Part shown: piece after piece, positions 42,447-51,526 of the stretch | Numbering within the stretch: position 1 is the stretch's first letter | Layout: each line of letters opens with the position of its first letter | From: Eubacterium sp. CAG:180 | Lineage (GTDB): Bacteria > Bacillota > Clostridia > Oscillospirales > Acutalibacteraceae | Length of the DNA: 64,000 nucleotides | Direction: 5' to 3' | Assembly: GCA_000432435.1 (NCBI GenBank) | Contig: HF993136.1 | Span: 90,626 to 154,625 of the forward strand | Notes under the pieces: generated by a model | The model's database searches: none | What the model saw: only the letters and a program-made list of their open reading frames with translations | Told to the model about the DNA's origin: nothing | Position numbers and translations under genes: made by a program

Positions 42447-44993
42447 ATGAAAAAGACACTAAACGGGAAATGGCAATTCAGAAAAGTCGGTGATAAGCTA
42501 TACAAGGAAGCCACCGTACCCGGCTGCAACTATCTTGACCTGATGGCAAACGGAGATATTCCGGACCCATTTATCGGCCTTAATGAAAAGGATGTATACT
42601 GGGTCGGCGAAACAAATTGGGAATACAAAAAGACTTTTGAAATAACCGAAGAAGAATTAAACTGTGATGATATACTTCTGACCTGTGAAATGCTTGATAC
42701 AATATGTGATGTTTTTGTAAATAATATGCTTGCTTTTTCCGCTAGGAATTGTTTTAAAGCTTACAGCGTATCAATAAAAGAACGTCTTGATAAGGGTGAA
42801 AACGAAATAAGAATATTGTTTCGTTCCCCGGTAAATTATGTTAAAGAAAAATACAAGTCCTGTCCTACTCCCGTAAATTCAAACGGTCAGAACGGTATTG
42901 TTCATATACGTAAACCGCAATGCCATTTCGGTTGGGACTGGGGTCCCGTATTGCCGTGCAGCGGTATAACAAAGGAAATAAGTCTTGAGTTTGTGAACGG
43001 TGCAAAAATTGAATATCTTTTTGCGTCACAAGCGCTCAATGCCGACGGTACTGCCGTTATCTCCGTAAGAGCCGATATAAAGGCATATAAAGATTACGAA
43101 TGTTCGTTAAAGGTTGTATTGCCGGACGGCAGCACACTTGAAAAAAGCGGCACAGAAGCTGACTTTACAATAACCGATCCCGAGCTTTGGTGGACATACG
43201 AATTATCCGGCAAAGCCGAGCAGCCGTTGTACGAAATAAGTGCAGCAGTAGTATCCGGCGGCAAAGAAGTCGATTTCACTTCTAAAAAAATAGGAATCAG
43301 AAAAATTGAATTAAACAGAGAAAAAGATGAATACGGAAGAAATTTCCAATTCAGATTAAACGGTGTCCCTCTTTTCATCAAGGGCACAAATTACATACCG
43401 CCCGACAGCTTCATTACACGGTTTACTTCCGACAAGCTCGAATATTTAATTGACACAGCCCTGTTTTCAAATATAAATATGATACGCATTTGGGGCGGCG
43501 GATACTACGAAAGCGACGAATTTTATAATCTCTGTGACAAAAAAGGAATACTTGTTTGGCAAGATTTTCAATTCGCCTGTCAAGCCTATCCGTTCTTTGA
43601 TAATGACTTTCTTGACAATGTAAAAGAAGAGGTTAAATACAATGTAAAACGCCTCTGTCATCATCCCTCTCTCGCTGTATGGAACGGCAACAATGAAATT
43701 GAAGATATGCATATGGCTTGGGTACATATGCAAAAGTATGTCAAATGGACCGAGAAATTCTTCTATCATATACTTGAACCCGAAATAAGAAAATATGACA
43801 AAAACACTCCATACACACCCGGTTCGCCTGTAGGTGAATCTCATAACGTCGGAGTAGAAAGCGACAATGTAGGCGACACCCATCTGTGGGGCGTATGGCA
43901 CGGTTTGAAGCCGATGAATTATTACCGCAAACGTATGACACGTTTTTGCAGCGAATTCGGCTTTGAAAGCCTGCCTGATATGAAGGCTATCGAAAAGTTT
44001 GCAAAGCCTTCCGACTACTCCCTTTCGAGCGATGTGTTTAAGTCTCACCAAAAATGTGCCAACGGCAATGACAAAATGATATATTATATAGCATCTAGGT
44101 TTAATTTACCAAAGGAGTTCAAGGATTATGTCTATTTGTCACAGGTAACGCAAAACGAATGTATCGCAGATGCCACCGAACATTGGCGCAGAAACAAGGG
44201 CAGATGCAACGGTTCAATGTATTGGCAGTTTAATGACTGCTGGGGTGTATGCTCTTGGTCAAGTCTTGATTACTATGGCAATTACAAAGCCTTACAATAC
44301 GGTGCAAAGCACTTTAACGCGCCGCTCAGCATATCGATTGAGAATACAAGCGACTATATACGTGTTTTTGTGCTGAATGATTTAAACGAAAGCAAAACAG
44401 TTGATGCGGAATATGAAATATTTGATTTTGAAAACGGAACTCTTGAAACAAACAAAAAAACATTAACCGTCGGTGCCGTAAAAAATTCAGTTGTTTTTGA
44501 TTTAAATGTTCCGTTCATTTGCTCGGAATACGATAAAAAAAGAACAGGCATTGCAGTAAGACTTTATGAGAACAGTGCCCTTATTCAGCAAAAAGCTGTT
44601 CTTTTCTGCCGCGAAAACGAGCTTCACTTGCCAAAAGCCAAGCTTAAAACCGCTTTTGAGGAAACGGCAGACGGATTGAATGTTACTGTGTCATCCGACA
44701 AATATGCTCGCCTAGTCAAAGTTGAAAGCAGCAAAAGCACTTTGCCGTTCAGCGATAACTTTTTTGATCTGCTTCCGGGTCAGAAAAAAACTGTAACGAT
44801 TAAAAAAGACACGTCTATTTCAACTACCGAGCTCAGAAACAGTATTACGACATACTCCCTCTCGGACATACCGTTCAGTAATAATAAGCTTGATACAAAG
44901 TTTAAACAGCTCAAGGTCTTTTTATCACCGACAAATATATCAAACGCTATATACCACGGCAGACTTACAAAGGATGCCGAAATTACCGAATAA
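42447..44993 (+). CDS. Beta-mannosidase-like glycoside hydrolase family 2
   Basis: 848 residues, no signal peptide, so intracellular. The GH2 layout is visible: N-terminal jelly-roll (LNGKWQFRKVGDK), immunoglobulin-like domain, TIM barrel with IRIWGGGYYESDEFYNLCDKKG and LAVWNGNNEIED (acid/base Glu), and FCSEFGFESLPD (nucleophile Glu), as in beta-mannosidases. Releases terminal beta-mannose, e.g. from N-glycan core or manno-oligosaccharides. The start MKKTLNGK is preferred to one ten codons earlier. Confidence 0.92.
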   Translation: MKKTLNGKWQFRKVGDKLYKEATVPGCNYLDLMANGDIPDPFIGLNEKDVYWVGETNWEYKKTFEITEEELNCDDILLTCEMLDTICDVFVNNMLAFSARNCFKAYSVSIKERLDKGENEIRILFRSPVNYVKEKYKSCPTPVNSNGQNGIVHIRKPQCHFGWDWGPVLPCSGITKEISLEFVNGAKIEYLFASQALNADGTAVISVRADIKAYKDYECSLKVVLPDGSTLEKSGTEADFTITDPELWWTYELSGKAEQPLYEISAAVVSGGKEVDFTSKKIGIRKIELNREKDEYGRNFQFRLNGVPLFIKGTNYIPPDSFITRFTSDKLEYLIDTALFSNINMIRIWGGGYYESDEFYNLCDKKGILVWQDFQFACQAYPFFDNDFLDNVKEEVKYNVKRLCHHPSLAVWNGNNEIEDMHMAWVHMQKYVKWTEKFFYHILEPEIRKYDKNTPYTPGSPVGESHNVGVESDNVGDTHLWGVWHGLKPMNYYRKRMTRFCSEFGFESLPDMKAIEKFAKPSDYSLSSDVFKSHQKCANGNDKMIYYIASRFNLPKEFKDYVYLSQVTQNECIADATEHWRRNKGRCNGSMYWQFNDCWGVCSWSSLDYYGNYKALQYGAKHFNAPLSISIENTSDYIRVFVLNDLNESKTVDAEYEIFDFENGTLETNKKTLTVGAVKNSVVFDLNVPFICSEYDKKRTGIAVRLYENSALIQQKAVLFCRENELHLPKAKLKTAFEETADGLNVTVSSDKYARLVKVESSKSTLPFSDNFFDLLPGQKKTVTIKKDTSISTTELRNSITTYSLSDIPFSNNKLDTKFKQLKVFLSPTNISNAIYHGRLTKDAEITE

Positions 44994-44997
44994 GCTA

Positions 44998-45045
44998 AAA
45001 AAAGAGTCTCAACGGTTGCTATAAGCAATCATTGAGACTCTTTTT
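44998..45045. terminator. Bidirectional terminator between mannosidase and fucosidase
   Basis: Long stem AAAGAGTCTCAA/TTGAGACTCTTT with an inner TTGCT/AGCAA helix, T-runs on both strands. Convergent genes. Confidence 0.88.
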
Positions 45046-46522
45046 ATTCAAGAACAATTTTAAAGCATAACGGCAAGGTCGTTTGCGGAATTTCCATAAG
45101 TTTAAGTTCCATATATTTTTCGGTTCGGCTGATTATTATCGGTGAGTGATTACCGAGGAGCTTTACCGAATATACAATTGCGTCCTGCGCTATCTTTTTA
45201 AAGTTCTTAATTCTTATTACACCGTCATGTGTCGGTTTCATTTGGAAAACGTAAACCGCTCCGTCCTTATATGTAAAACGAAAATCATTTTCGGTATACT
45301 TTTTTGTCTTATTATCCTTAAAGGACCCGTCCTTTGTATTGACTTTTCCTTCGCCGAAGGTTTTCCACGGAACCGTATCGTATATCCCCTCACCGTTAGT
45401 CTTCAGCCAATCGCCGATTTCATTCAAAACCGCAGTTTCTTCATCTGTAATCGTGCCGTCGGGTTTCGGGCCGACATTTAAAAGCATAACGCCGTTTTTA
45501 CTTACAATATCGATTAAATCGCATATAACATGGTATGCCGACTTAAACTTGTTATTTTCGGTATATCCCCATGAATTTTTTGCTATTGAAGTGCAGGTCT
45601 GCCACGGTACGGGCGAAATATCTGTCAAAGCTCCCCGTTCAACGTCAAACGTAGCACTTCCCGGAGCAAAAGCCTGAAGCTTATAATTTATCGTAACTTC
45701 AGTTCCCCATTCTGCGGCACGGTTATAATAATATGCCGCAAATTTCTTTAAATACGGTTTAAACGCCCTGTTATGTATCCACCAATCGAAGTAAACAACT
45801 TTCGGCTTGTATTTATCTATCAGCTCACATATGCGGACAAGCCAATCTTTTAAGAAATCCTCCGTCGGAGGTACAGAACGGCAGTTTGATGCCGTTACAC
45901 CCATTTTATCGGATGACAGCTCCCTACAATAATAAGCAGGTCCGTAAAAGTCGGCATATCTTTCATTGCACACATCGCTGTCAAATGTTCTGCCCATATT
46001 CATAAAGAAATAATGTTCGGCACGATGGTTTGACGCACAAAAGGCAAGTCCGACATTTTCCACAGCCGTTTTCAGTTCTCCGAGAACATCTCGTTCCGGT
46101 CCCATATTTACACTGTTCCAACGGTTAAACTCGGTATTATACATGGCAAAGCCATCGTGATGTTCAGCAACCGGCATTACGTATTTTGCGCCGCTGTTTT
46201 TAAAAAGCTCCGCCCACTTTTCGGGATTGAAGTTTTCGGCTTTGAACATCGGTATAAAGTCCTTATATCCAAAGTCCTTTTGATTACCGTACTTTTCACG
46301 GTGGTGCCGATATGCCGGCTTTGATTTATCATACATCTCACGCGAATACCACTCATTGCCGAATGCAGGTACGCTGTAAATTCCCCAGTGAATAAAGATT
46401 CCAAATTTAGCATTCTTATACCATTCCGGTGTTTTATGTTTACATAAAGATTGCCAACTGTCGGTATAAGGTCCCGATTCGATAACGTAATCAATTTGTT
46501 TTAAATAATCCTTTTCTGTCAT
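45044..46522 (-). CDS. Alpha-L-fucosidase, GH29
   Basis: 492 residues, no signal peptide. Signature WYKNAKFGIFIHWGIYSVPAF, AKYVMPVAEHHDGFAMY and the nucleophile region VVYFDWWIHN; the Asp follows the GH29 W-x-D-type pattern. C-terminal beta domain. Likely removes fucose from imported host glycans. GGGGGTGA precedes the ATG. With the beta-mannosidase and the GPH transporter it suggests use of N-glycan or mucin sugars. Confidence 0.93.
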   Translation of the reverse strand: MTEKDYLKQIDYVIESGPYTDSWQSLCKHKTPEWYKNAKFGIFIHWGIYSVPAFGNEWYSREMYDKSKPAYRHHREKYGNQKDFGYKDFIPMFKAENFNPEKWAELFKNSGAKYVMPVAEHHDGFAMYNTEFNRWNSVNMGPERDVLGELKTAVENVGLAFCASNHRAEHYFFMNMGRTFDSDVCNERYADFYGPAYYCRELSSDKMGVTASNCRSVPPTEDFLKDWLVRICELIDKYKPKVVYFDWWIHNRAFKPYLKKFAAYYYNRAAEWGTEVTINYKLQAFAPGSATFDVERGALTDISPVPWQTCTSIAKNSWGYTENNKFKSAYHVICDLIDIVSKNGVMLLNVGPKPDGTITDEETAVLNEIGDWLKTNGEGIYDTVPWKTFGEGKVNTKDGSFKDNKTKKYTENDFRFTYKDGAVYVFQMKPTHDGVIRIKNFKKIAQDAIVYSVKLLGNHSPIIISRTEKYMELKLMEIPQTTLPLCFKIVLE

Positions 46523-46565
46523 AATTTTTCACCCCCAAAAAATCTCATTGCTCAATATAATACTT

Positions 46566-47150
46566 TTATGTGAGAGAATCACTATCCTGCGGAAGTGTTT
46601 TTTTCGACGAAGAAACGATGTTATTTTTTTGCTCGGGACTTATATTTTCCGCCTGTTCCAAAAGATCGAGGCGGCGATTTATCTTCTTTTGGTTTTCAAG
46701 AACAAGATCCATCTTTCTGTGCAAATCATCGATTATAAGTTCACTTTTTAAATTGACTTTAAAATCATTTTCCGCACGCTCTCTGTCCTTGGACTCCTGC
46801 CTGTTTTGGCTCATCATAATAAGCGGAGCCTGTACTGCCGCAATACAAGAAAGCACTAAATTCAAAAGGATAAACGGATATGCGTCAAAAGCCTTATCTT
46901 TAAGTACTATATTCAGAACCATCCAAATAACCATTATAGCTATAAAGCTGAATATAAACGCCCAACTTCCGGCAAAACGCGCAACAGCATCCGCCGCACG
47001 CTGACCGAAAGATAGTTTGTCGGTTTTATCCGAATCCTTAGAAAGCTCGGTGTTGATAAGCTGATGTATCAGTTCCTCATCCGTAAATTCCTTATCCGTA
47101 ACGTCAAGCAATTCCTTTACTATTCTGCGACGCTCTTTTTTGTTGCTCAT
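46566..47150 (-). CDS. DUF1003 membrane protein
   Basis: 194 residues with two central helices (SWAFIFSFIAIMVIWMVLNIVL, FILLNLVLSCIAAVQAPLIMMS) and the family motif NRQESKDRERAENDFKVNLKSE. Ends in a coiled-coil and polar tail. GGGG precedes the ATG. Function unknown in the family; metal or ion related in some contexts. Confidence 0.93.
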   Translation of the reverse strand: MSNKKERRRIVKELLDVTDKEFTDEELIHQLINTELSKDSDKTDKLSFGQRAADAVARFAGSWAFIFSFIAIMVIWMVLNIVLKDKAFDAYPFILLNLVLSCIAAVQAPLIMMSQNRQESKDRERAENDFKVNLKSELIIDDLHRKMDLVLENQKKINRRLDLLEQAENISPEQKNNIVSSSKKTLPQDSDSLT

Positions 47151-47357
47151 AATTTTTAACCCCTTTCACGTTTTCATATATTAATTATACTAAACACCTG
47201 TTACGATGCAAGAATTTCTCAACAATCAAAAACCAAACAAGCTTTTTTGGGAAATACAACAATATATTCCAAAAAGCTAATTACTTTCGCGCAACAATAA
47301 TTATTATTTTATCACATCTTACTTTCAGATTCTACAAAAACAAAAGCTAATAAAACT

Positions 47358-47389
47358 AAAAAAGGATTTAGCTTATGCTAAATCCTTTT
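47358..47389 (-). terminator. Terminator after tRNA-Pro
   Basis: AAAAGGATTTA/TAAATCCTTTT stem with a small loop, directly past the tRNA 3' end on the reverse strand. Confidence 0.75.
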
Positions 47390-47390
47390 A

Positions 47391-47466
47391 TGGTCGGAGT
47401 GACAAGACTTGAACTTGCGGCCCCTAGACCCCCAGTCTAGTGCGCTACCAACTGCGCCACACCCCG
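47391..47466 (-). tRNA. tRNA-Pro (GGG)
   Basis: 76 nt with encoded CCA; acceptor CGGGGTG/CACTCCG (one G-U), anticodon loop CTGGGGG (GGG), T loop TTCAAGT. Confidence 0.95.
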
Positions 47467-47557
47467 ATAAATCGTATGCTTTTTTACTGCCCGAATATAT
47501 TAACATAATACGGGGGATTTTGCAAGCCCTAAATTATATTTTTTATTTTAAATCCGA

Positions 47558-48307
47558 TTACCTTTTTTTCTTCCGCATAATTAAAATTATAACTGCGGCA
47601 ATAATAACAAGAGCCAATGAAACTATCAGCGATATGATAAGCGCTTTACGGCTTTTGGAAGAATGTTTTACCGGAGTACCGGCAGAAGTTTCGTCCGGCA
47701 ATACATTGTTAATGTCTTCGGCAATCGACTCAGGTGAAAAATATGAATCATTACTTGAAAAATCGGTACTTTCCCTAACAGAATCTGTATTCTTACCGTC
47801 CGCAACAACAGATGTGTCAACACTGTTTTTATCAGACAAAGCATTAAACGAAATAGCAGGAGAAACCGACTTTTCGTTGGCTATGAGGGACGAATTTACA
47901 TCATACAGTCTATACTCGGATACCGAAAAATCCGACAATGTAACTTTGTCACCGCTCGACGAAAACTTTATTGTTGCCAAATTTTCCCCATTACTTAAAG
48001 CGTTGGCCGAGGCAAAAACGAAACGAACAGTATTGCCTTTATTTTGATAGTCCGGATTTATAAGCATCATACACCTTTCGGAGTCCGTCGAATAATCAAC
48101 AAGTTTAAGCTTGTCGCTGTTATATACTAAATTCATACTGCCGCCGCATACCTCGTTACCGTTATCGATAAATCCAAGATAAACCGTATATTCGTTACTT
48201 ACGGTTTCAACTATATTTACGGATGCGGTATTATCCACCGCAAAGGCACAAAAAGAAAATGTACAAAGCATAATTGCAACAAGCAAAACAGAAACAGTCT
48301 TTTTCAT
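47558..48307 (-). CDS. Membrane-anchored cohesin-like surface protein
   Basis: Signal peptide (MKKTVSVLLVAIMLCTFSFCAFA), then a ~130-residue beta domain with the cohesin-type pattern: GGSMNLVYNSDKLKLVDY, NTVRFVFASANALSNGENLATIKF. A Ser/Asp-rich linker follows, then one membrane helix (about residues 220-243) and RKKKR. 249 residues. Cohesins bind dockerins in cellulosomes; no dockerin gene is in the window. The ATG is set by GGTGAT. Extracellular, anchored by its C-terminus. Confidence 0.72.
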   Translation of the reverse strand: MKKTVSVLLVAIMLCTFSFCAFAVDNTASVNIVETVSNEYTVYLGFIDNGNEVCGGSMNLVYNSDKLKLVDYSTDSERCMMLINPDYQNKGNTVRFVFASANALSNGENLATIKFSSSGDKVTLSDFSVSEYRLYDVNSSLIANEKSVSPAISFNALSDKNSVDTSVVADGKNTDSVRESTDFSSNDSYFSPESIAEDINNVLPDETSAGTPVKHSSKSRKALIISLIVSLALVIIAAVIILIMRKKKR

Positions 48308-48420
48308 TATATCACCACATTTATAATAGCATAAATTTTTCAAAAAAATACAAAAAGAAGAAGTCTGCCCGAATTAACGAACAGACTCAGCGAAACATAT
48401 ATATTTAATTTATGTTAAAA

Positions 48421-48702
48421 TTATGCCTGCTCTTCTTTCATCTTTGCAAAGCACTCGCTACAATAAACAGGACGATCATCTTTGGGCTGGAAAGGAACCT
48501 TTGCCTCGCCGCCACAGCGTGCACAAGTTGCTGTGTACATCTGTCTATCGCCTTTAGCAGCGTTCTTTCTTGCATCGCGGCAAGCCTTGCATCTCTGGGG
48601 CTCGTTTACAAAGCCTTTTTCAGCATAGAACTCCTGCTCACCTGCTGTAAAAACGAACTCTTTACCGCATTCCTTACAAATAAGGGTTTTGTCTTCGTAC
48701 AT
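48421..48702 (-). CDS. Zinc-ribbon protein
   Basis: 93 residues with four zinc-type pairs: LICKECGKEF (C-x2-C), CKAC, CARCGGEA and YCSEC. The N-terminal part matches the small zinc-ribbon family with the FTAGEQEFYAEKG motif; the second half is another CxxC ribbon as in CxxC-type proteins. Function unknown, probably nucleic-acid or protein binding. GAGGT before the ATG. Confidence 0.88.
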   Translation of the reverse strand: MYEDKTLICKECGKEFVFTAGEQEFYAEKGFVNEPQRCKACRDARKNAAKGDRQMYTATCARCGGEAKVPFQPKDDRPVYCSECFAKMKEEQA

Positions 48703-48811
48703 TTTGCTACCTCGCTTGAAAAAAATTATTTTTACCCTAAGCGGAATTGCACCGCCGCAAAAATGCTCTCCTAATGAGAAAAGGGCTTTTGATGAAGTAT
48801 TAATTACCGCC

Positions 48812-49381
48812 TTAGTTATACTTCTTCAGCTTTCGCCTAACCCTTTGAAGCGCATTGTCAACGGATTTGGATGAAGAACCGAGTTTTTGGGCTATTTCGC
48901 CGTAGCTTAACCCGCTAAGGAATAATTTTAAAATGCTGCGTTCTCTTTCGGAAAGCTGTGTTTCGATAAAGCCAAAAAGCCTGTCACATTCCTCTTTAAC
49001 AACAAGACCGTCATCATAAGAAAGCTCCGGCACAGATAAAAGCTCTGTTTCCAAAGGAACCAAAAGGTCACGACGCACACTCTTGCCGCCTGACGCTTTT
49101 TTTACAGCCGAAATGATTCTGTTACGTATGCAAACCGAGGCATAAGTTCTGAATGACGCGCCACAATCAGTTTTATAGGAACGCGCGGCAGACAAGAGCC
49201 CTATCATACCCTCCTGAAAAAGATCGTCGGAATCGACGCCGACAGCTCCGGAAAACTTAGAAGCCTCACGACGCACATCGGGAATCATTTTTGATACAAG
49301 CAGAGATAAAGCTTCATTATCGCCTGAAGATGCCAGCTTGACCAACCTCAGAAGATCATCATTATCAGTCAAAACAGGCAC
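48812..49381 (-). CDS. Sigma-70 family factor, SigH-like
   Basis: 189 residues with sigma region 2 (DDLFQEGMIGLLSAARSY, FRTYASVCIRNRIISAVKKA) and region 4 (LSERERSILKLFLSGLSYGEIAQKLGSSSKSVDNALQRVRRKL). The pattern is that of SigH/sporulation-type factors rather than of ECF factors. It begins at GTG, or at a TTG three codons later where GGGG has better spacing. May control early sporulation genes. No anti-sigma gene is adjacent. Confidence 0.85.
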   Translation of the reverse strand: MPVLTDNDDLLRLVKLASSGDNEALSLLVSKMIPDVRREASKFSGAVGVDSDDLFQEGMIGLLSAARSYKTDCGASFRTYASVCIRNRIISAVKKASGGKSVRRDLLVPLETELLSVPELSYDDGLVVKEECDRLFGFIETQLSERERSILKLFLSGLSYGEIAQKLGSSSKSVDNALQRVRRKLKKYN

Positions 49382-49504
49382 ACCCCTTGGCTAATCATTG
49401 CTAATAAAACTGCAAGCTTAATTATTATAGCATATTTTAAGCATTTGTCAACCACACTTTTTGTGTACATTACACAACGCGAGCAATAATGACAAATTTT
49501 ACAT

Positions 49505-49538
49505 ATAAAATAACACGCCGCGACAAATGCGACGTGTT
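49505..49538 (-). terminator. Terminator of phosphoglucomutase transcript
   Basis: 10-base stem AACACGTCGC/GCGGCGTGTT (one T-G) with a 7-base loop, then ATTTT on the reverse strand. Confidence 0.75.
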
Positions 49539-49545
49539 ATTTCAA

Positions 49546-49650
49546 TTATTTAAAGTAAAAAACATTAAGCAAAACCGTAAGTGTTGTTGCCACCATAAGC
49601 ACAGCCAATACTATGGCTATAACACGAACGGCCCATTTCTTTTGCATCAT
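49546..49650 (-). CDS. 34-aa single-pass membrane peptide
   Basis: Starts MMQKKWAVRVIAIVLAVLMV; basic N-terminus, one long hydrophobic helix, ends FYFK. GGAAG lies ten bases before the first ATG. It is 15 bases downstream of the phosphoglucomutase stop and eight bases before a terminator, so it sits on the same transcript. No family recognised; the membrane pattern and position support a real small gene. Confidence 0.5.
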   Translation of the reverse strand: MMQKKWAVRVIAIVLAVLMVATTLTVLLNVFYFK

Positions 49651-49665
49651 TTTCAGAATCTTCCT

Positions 49666-51390
49666 TTAATTCTTAATACCGAGTATTTTTTCCATATCGT
49701 CGCTTATCTTATCGGTAACAGTCTTAGCCTCATCGCGCGTGTTGCCTACTGCCGTAATATAAATCTTTATCTTCGGTTCTGTTCCCGACGGGCGAACTAT
49801 TACGCTGTTGCCGCCCTCAAGGGTGTATGCAAGCACATTTGATTTCGGCAGAGTAATCTTAGCCTTCTCGCCTGTCTTAAGATTTGTCTCGATGCTTGCC
49901 TCATAATCCGAAGATGTTACGACATCCATACCCGCAATATTTTTAAGGCCGTCAGCGCGAAGTGAATCCATCATTTCAGCCATCTTTTTCATTCCCGCGG
50001 CACCTTCAAAGCCGAAATTGAGAAGAGTATTAAGATAAAGGCCGTACTTCTTGTATATGCTCTGCATAAAGTCATAAAGACTCATACCTTTAAGCTTATA
50101 GTATGACGCCATTTCGCATACAAGCATTGAAGCGACGACGGCATCCTTATCTCTTGCATGTGAGCCGCGGAGATAGCCGTAGGATTCTTCCATACCGACT
50201 ACAAAACGGTCAGCCTCATTTTTACTTTCAAGCTTTGTAACAAGCTCTCCTATATATTTAAATCCGGTAAGCAAGTTTGCCGTAGTTGCGCCGTGGGCAG
50301 CAGCAATGGCCGAGATAAGCGGTGAAGTAACTATTGTTTTAACAACAACAGGAGCTTTCGGAAGTTTATTTTGCTCAGTAAGAGTTTCAAGCAAATATTC
50401 TGTAAACATTGCTCCCACTTCGTTACCGGTCATAAGCTTATATTCGCCGTCGTCAAGCACAGCAATGCCGAGTCTGTCGCAATCGGGATCGGTTGCAACA
50501 AGAAGGTCTGCCTTTTTTGTTTTTGAAAGGTTTATTGCGCACTCAAAGGCCTGTTTGATTTCGGGATTGGGATACGGGCAGGTCGGGAAGTTTCCGTCGG
50601 GCAATTCCTGTTCAGGAACAACGGTTACATCCTCAACACCTATCATTTTAAGGATTTTGCGGACAGGCTTGTTTCCGGTGCCGTTAAGCGGAGTATAAAT
50701 TACCGAGAGTCCCGCTTTTTCACATATGCCGGGATTGACTCTTGCTTTCAGCACTTCGGTAAAGAACGACTCATAAACCTCATCGCTGATATATTCAATT
50801 TTTCCGCTCTTGACGCATTCTTCGAAGTCGGCGGTTTTAACGCCCGAGAACATATCAACACGGCTTATAAACTCATAGGTTTTGGCGGCGGCTGCATCGG
50901 TCATCTGATAGCCGTTTGGGTCGTAGCACTTATAGCCGTTGTACTTTGAGGGATTATGACTTGCGGTTATGATTATGCCCGAGCTGCAATGAAGCTTGCG
51001 AACCGCATATGACAGCATCGGAGTCGGTACAAGTTCACGATAGATATATACCTTAATACCGTTAGCGGCAAGCACCGAAGCCGCGGAACGTGCAAATACA
51101 TCCGATTTTATACGCGAATCATAGGCAATGGCAACGCTCGGCTCTTTAAACTCGCTGTTAAGATAATCCGAGAGGCCCTGTGTTGCCTGATTAACGGTAT
51201 AAACATTCATTCTGTTTGTACCGGCTCCTATAACTCCGCGCAGACCTGCCGTACCGAATTCAAGATTTTTATAAAATCTGTCGAGAATCTCATCCTGATT
51301 TCCCTCAACTGATTTAAGCTCCGGAATAAGGTCTTTATCATTCACGGCTTTTTCGCACCATAATTTATAAAGAGAGTTAATATCGTTCAT
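49666..51390 (-). CDS. pgcA: Phosphoglucomutase/phosphomannomutase family, PgcA-type
   Basis: 574 residues, alpha-D-phosphohexomutase superfamily. Ser phosphate loop GIIITASHNPSKYNGYK, metal loop ATDPDCDRLG, sugar loop VGMEESYGYLRG and phosphate-binding IVRPSGTEPKIKIY. FGTAGLRG near the start is typical. Interconverts glucose-1-P and glucose-6-P for UDP-glucose and envelope synthesis. AGGAGG at seven bases before ATG. Confidence 0.96.
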   Translation of the reverse strand: MNDINSLYKLWCEKAVNDKDLIPELKSVEGNQDEILDRFYKNLEFGTAGLRGVIGAGTNRMNVYTVNQATQGLSDYLNSEFKEPSVAIAYDSRIKSDVFARSAASVLAANGIKVYIYRELVPTPMLSYAVRKLHCSSGIIITASHNPSKYNGYKCYDPNGYQMTDAAAAKTYEFISRVDMFSGVKTADFEECVKSGKIEYISDEVYESFFTEVLKARVNPGICEKAGLSVIYTPLNGTGNKPVRKILKMIGVEDVTVVPEQELPDGNFPTCPYPNPEIKQAFECAINLSKTKKADLLVATDPDCDRLGIAVLDDGEYKLMTGNEVGAMFTEYLLETLTEQNKLPKAPVVVKTIVTSPLISAIAAAHGATTANLLTGFKYIGELVTKLESKNEADRFVVGMEESYGYLRGSHARDKDAVVASMLVCEMASYYKLKGMSLYDFMQSIYKKYGLYLNTLLNFGFEGAAGMKKMAEMMDSLRADGLKNIAGMDVVTSSDYEASIETNLKTGEKAKITLPKSNVLAYTLEGGNSVIVRPSGTEPKIKIYITAVGNTRDEAKTVTDKISDDMEKILGIKN

Positions 51391-51526
51391 AATAATACCT
51401 CCTTAGAATTCATCACTTATATTATAATATCTTTTTTTATCAAAGTAAATAACAACATTTGTGAAAACTCACGTTATATGTTACAATTAATACCGAACTT
51501 TTGCAGAAATAAAAAGAGTGGTTATA

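Noticed and set aside
43467..44051. 194-codon reverse frame within the beta-mannosidase gene
   Set aside because: Antisense shadow; the plus-strand gene has clear GH2 catalytic motifs across the same bases.
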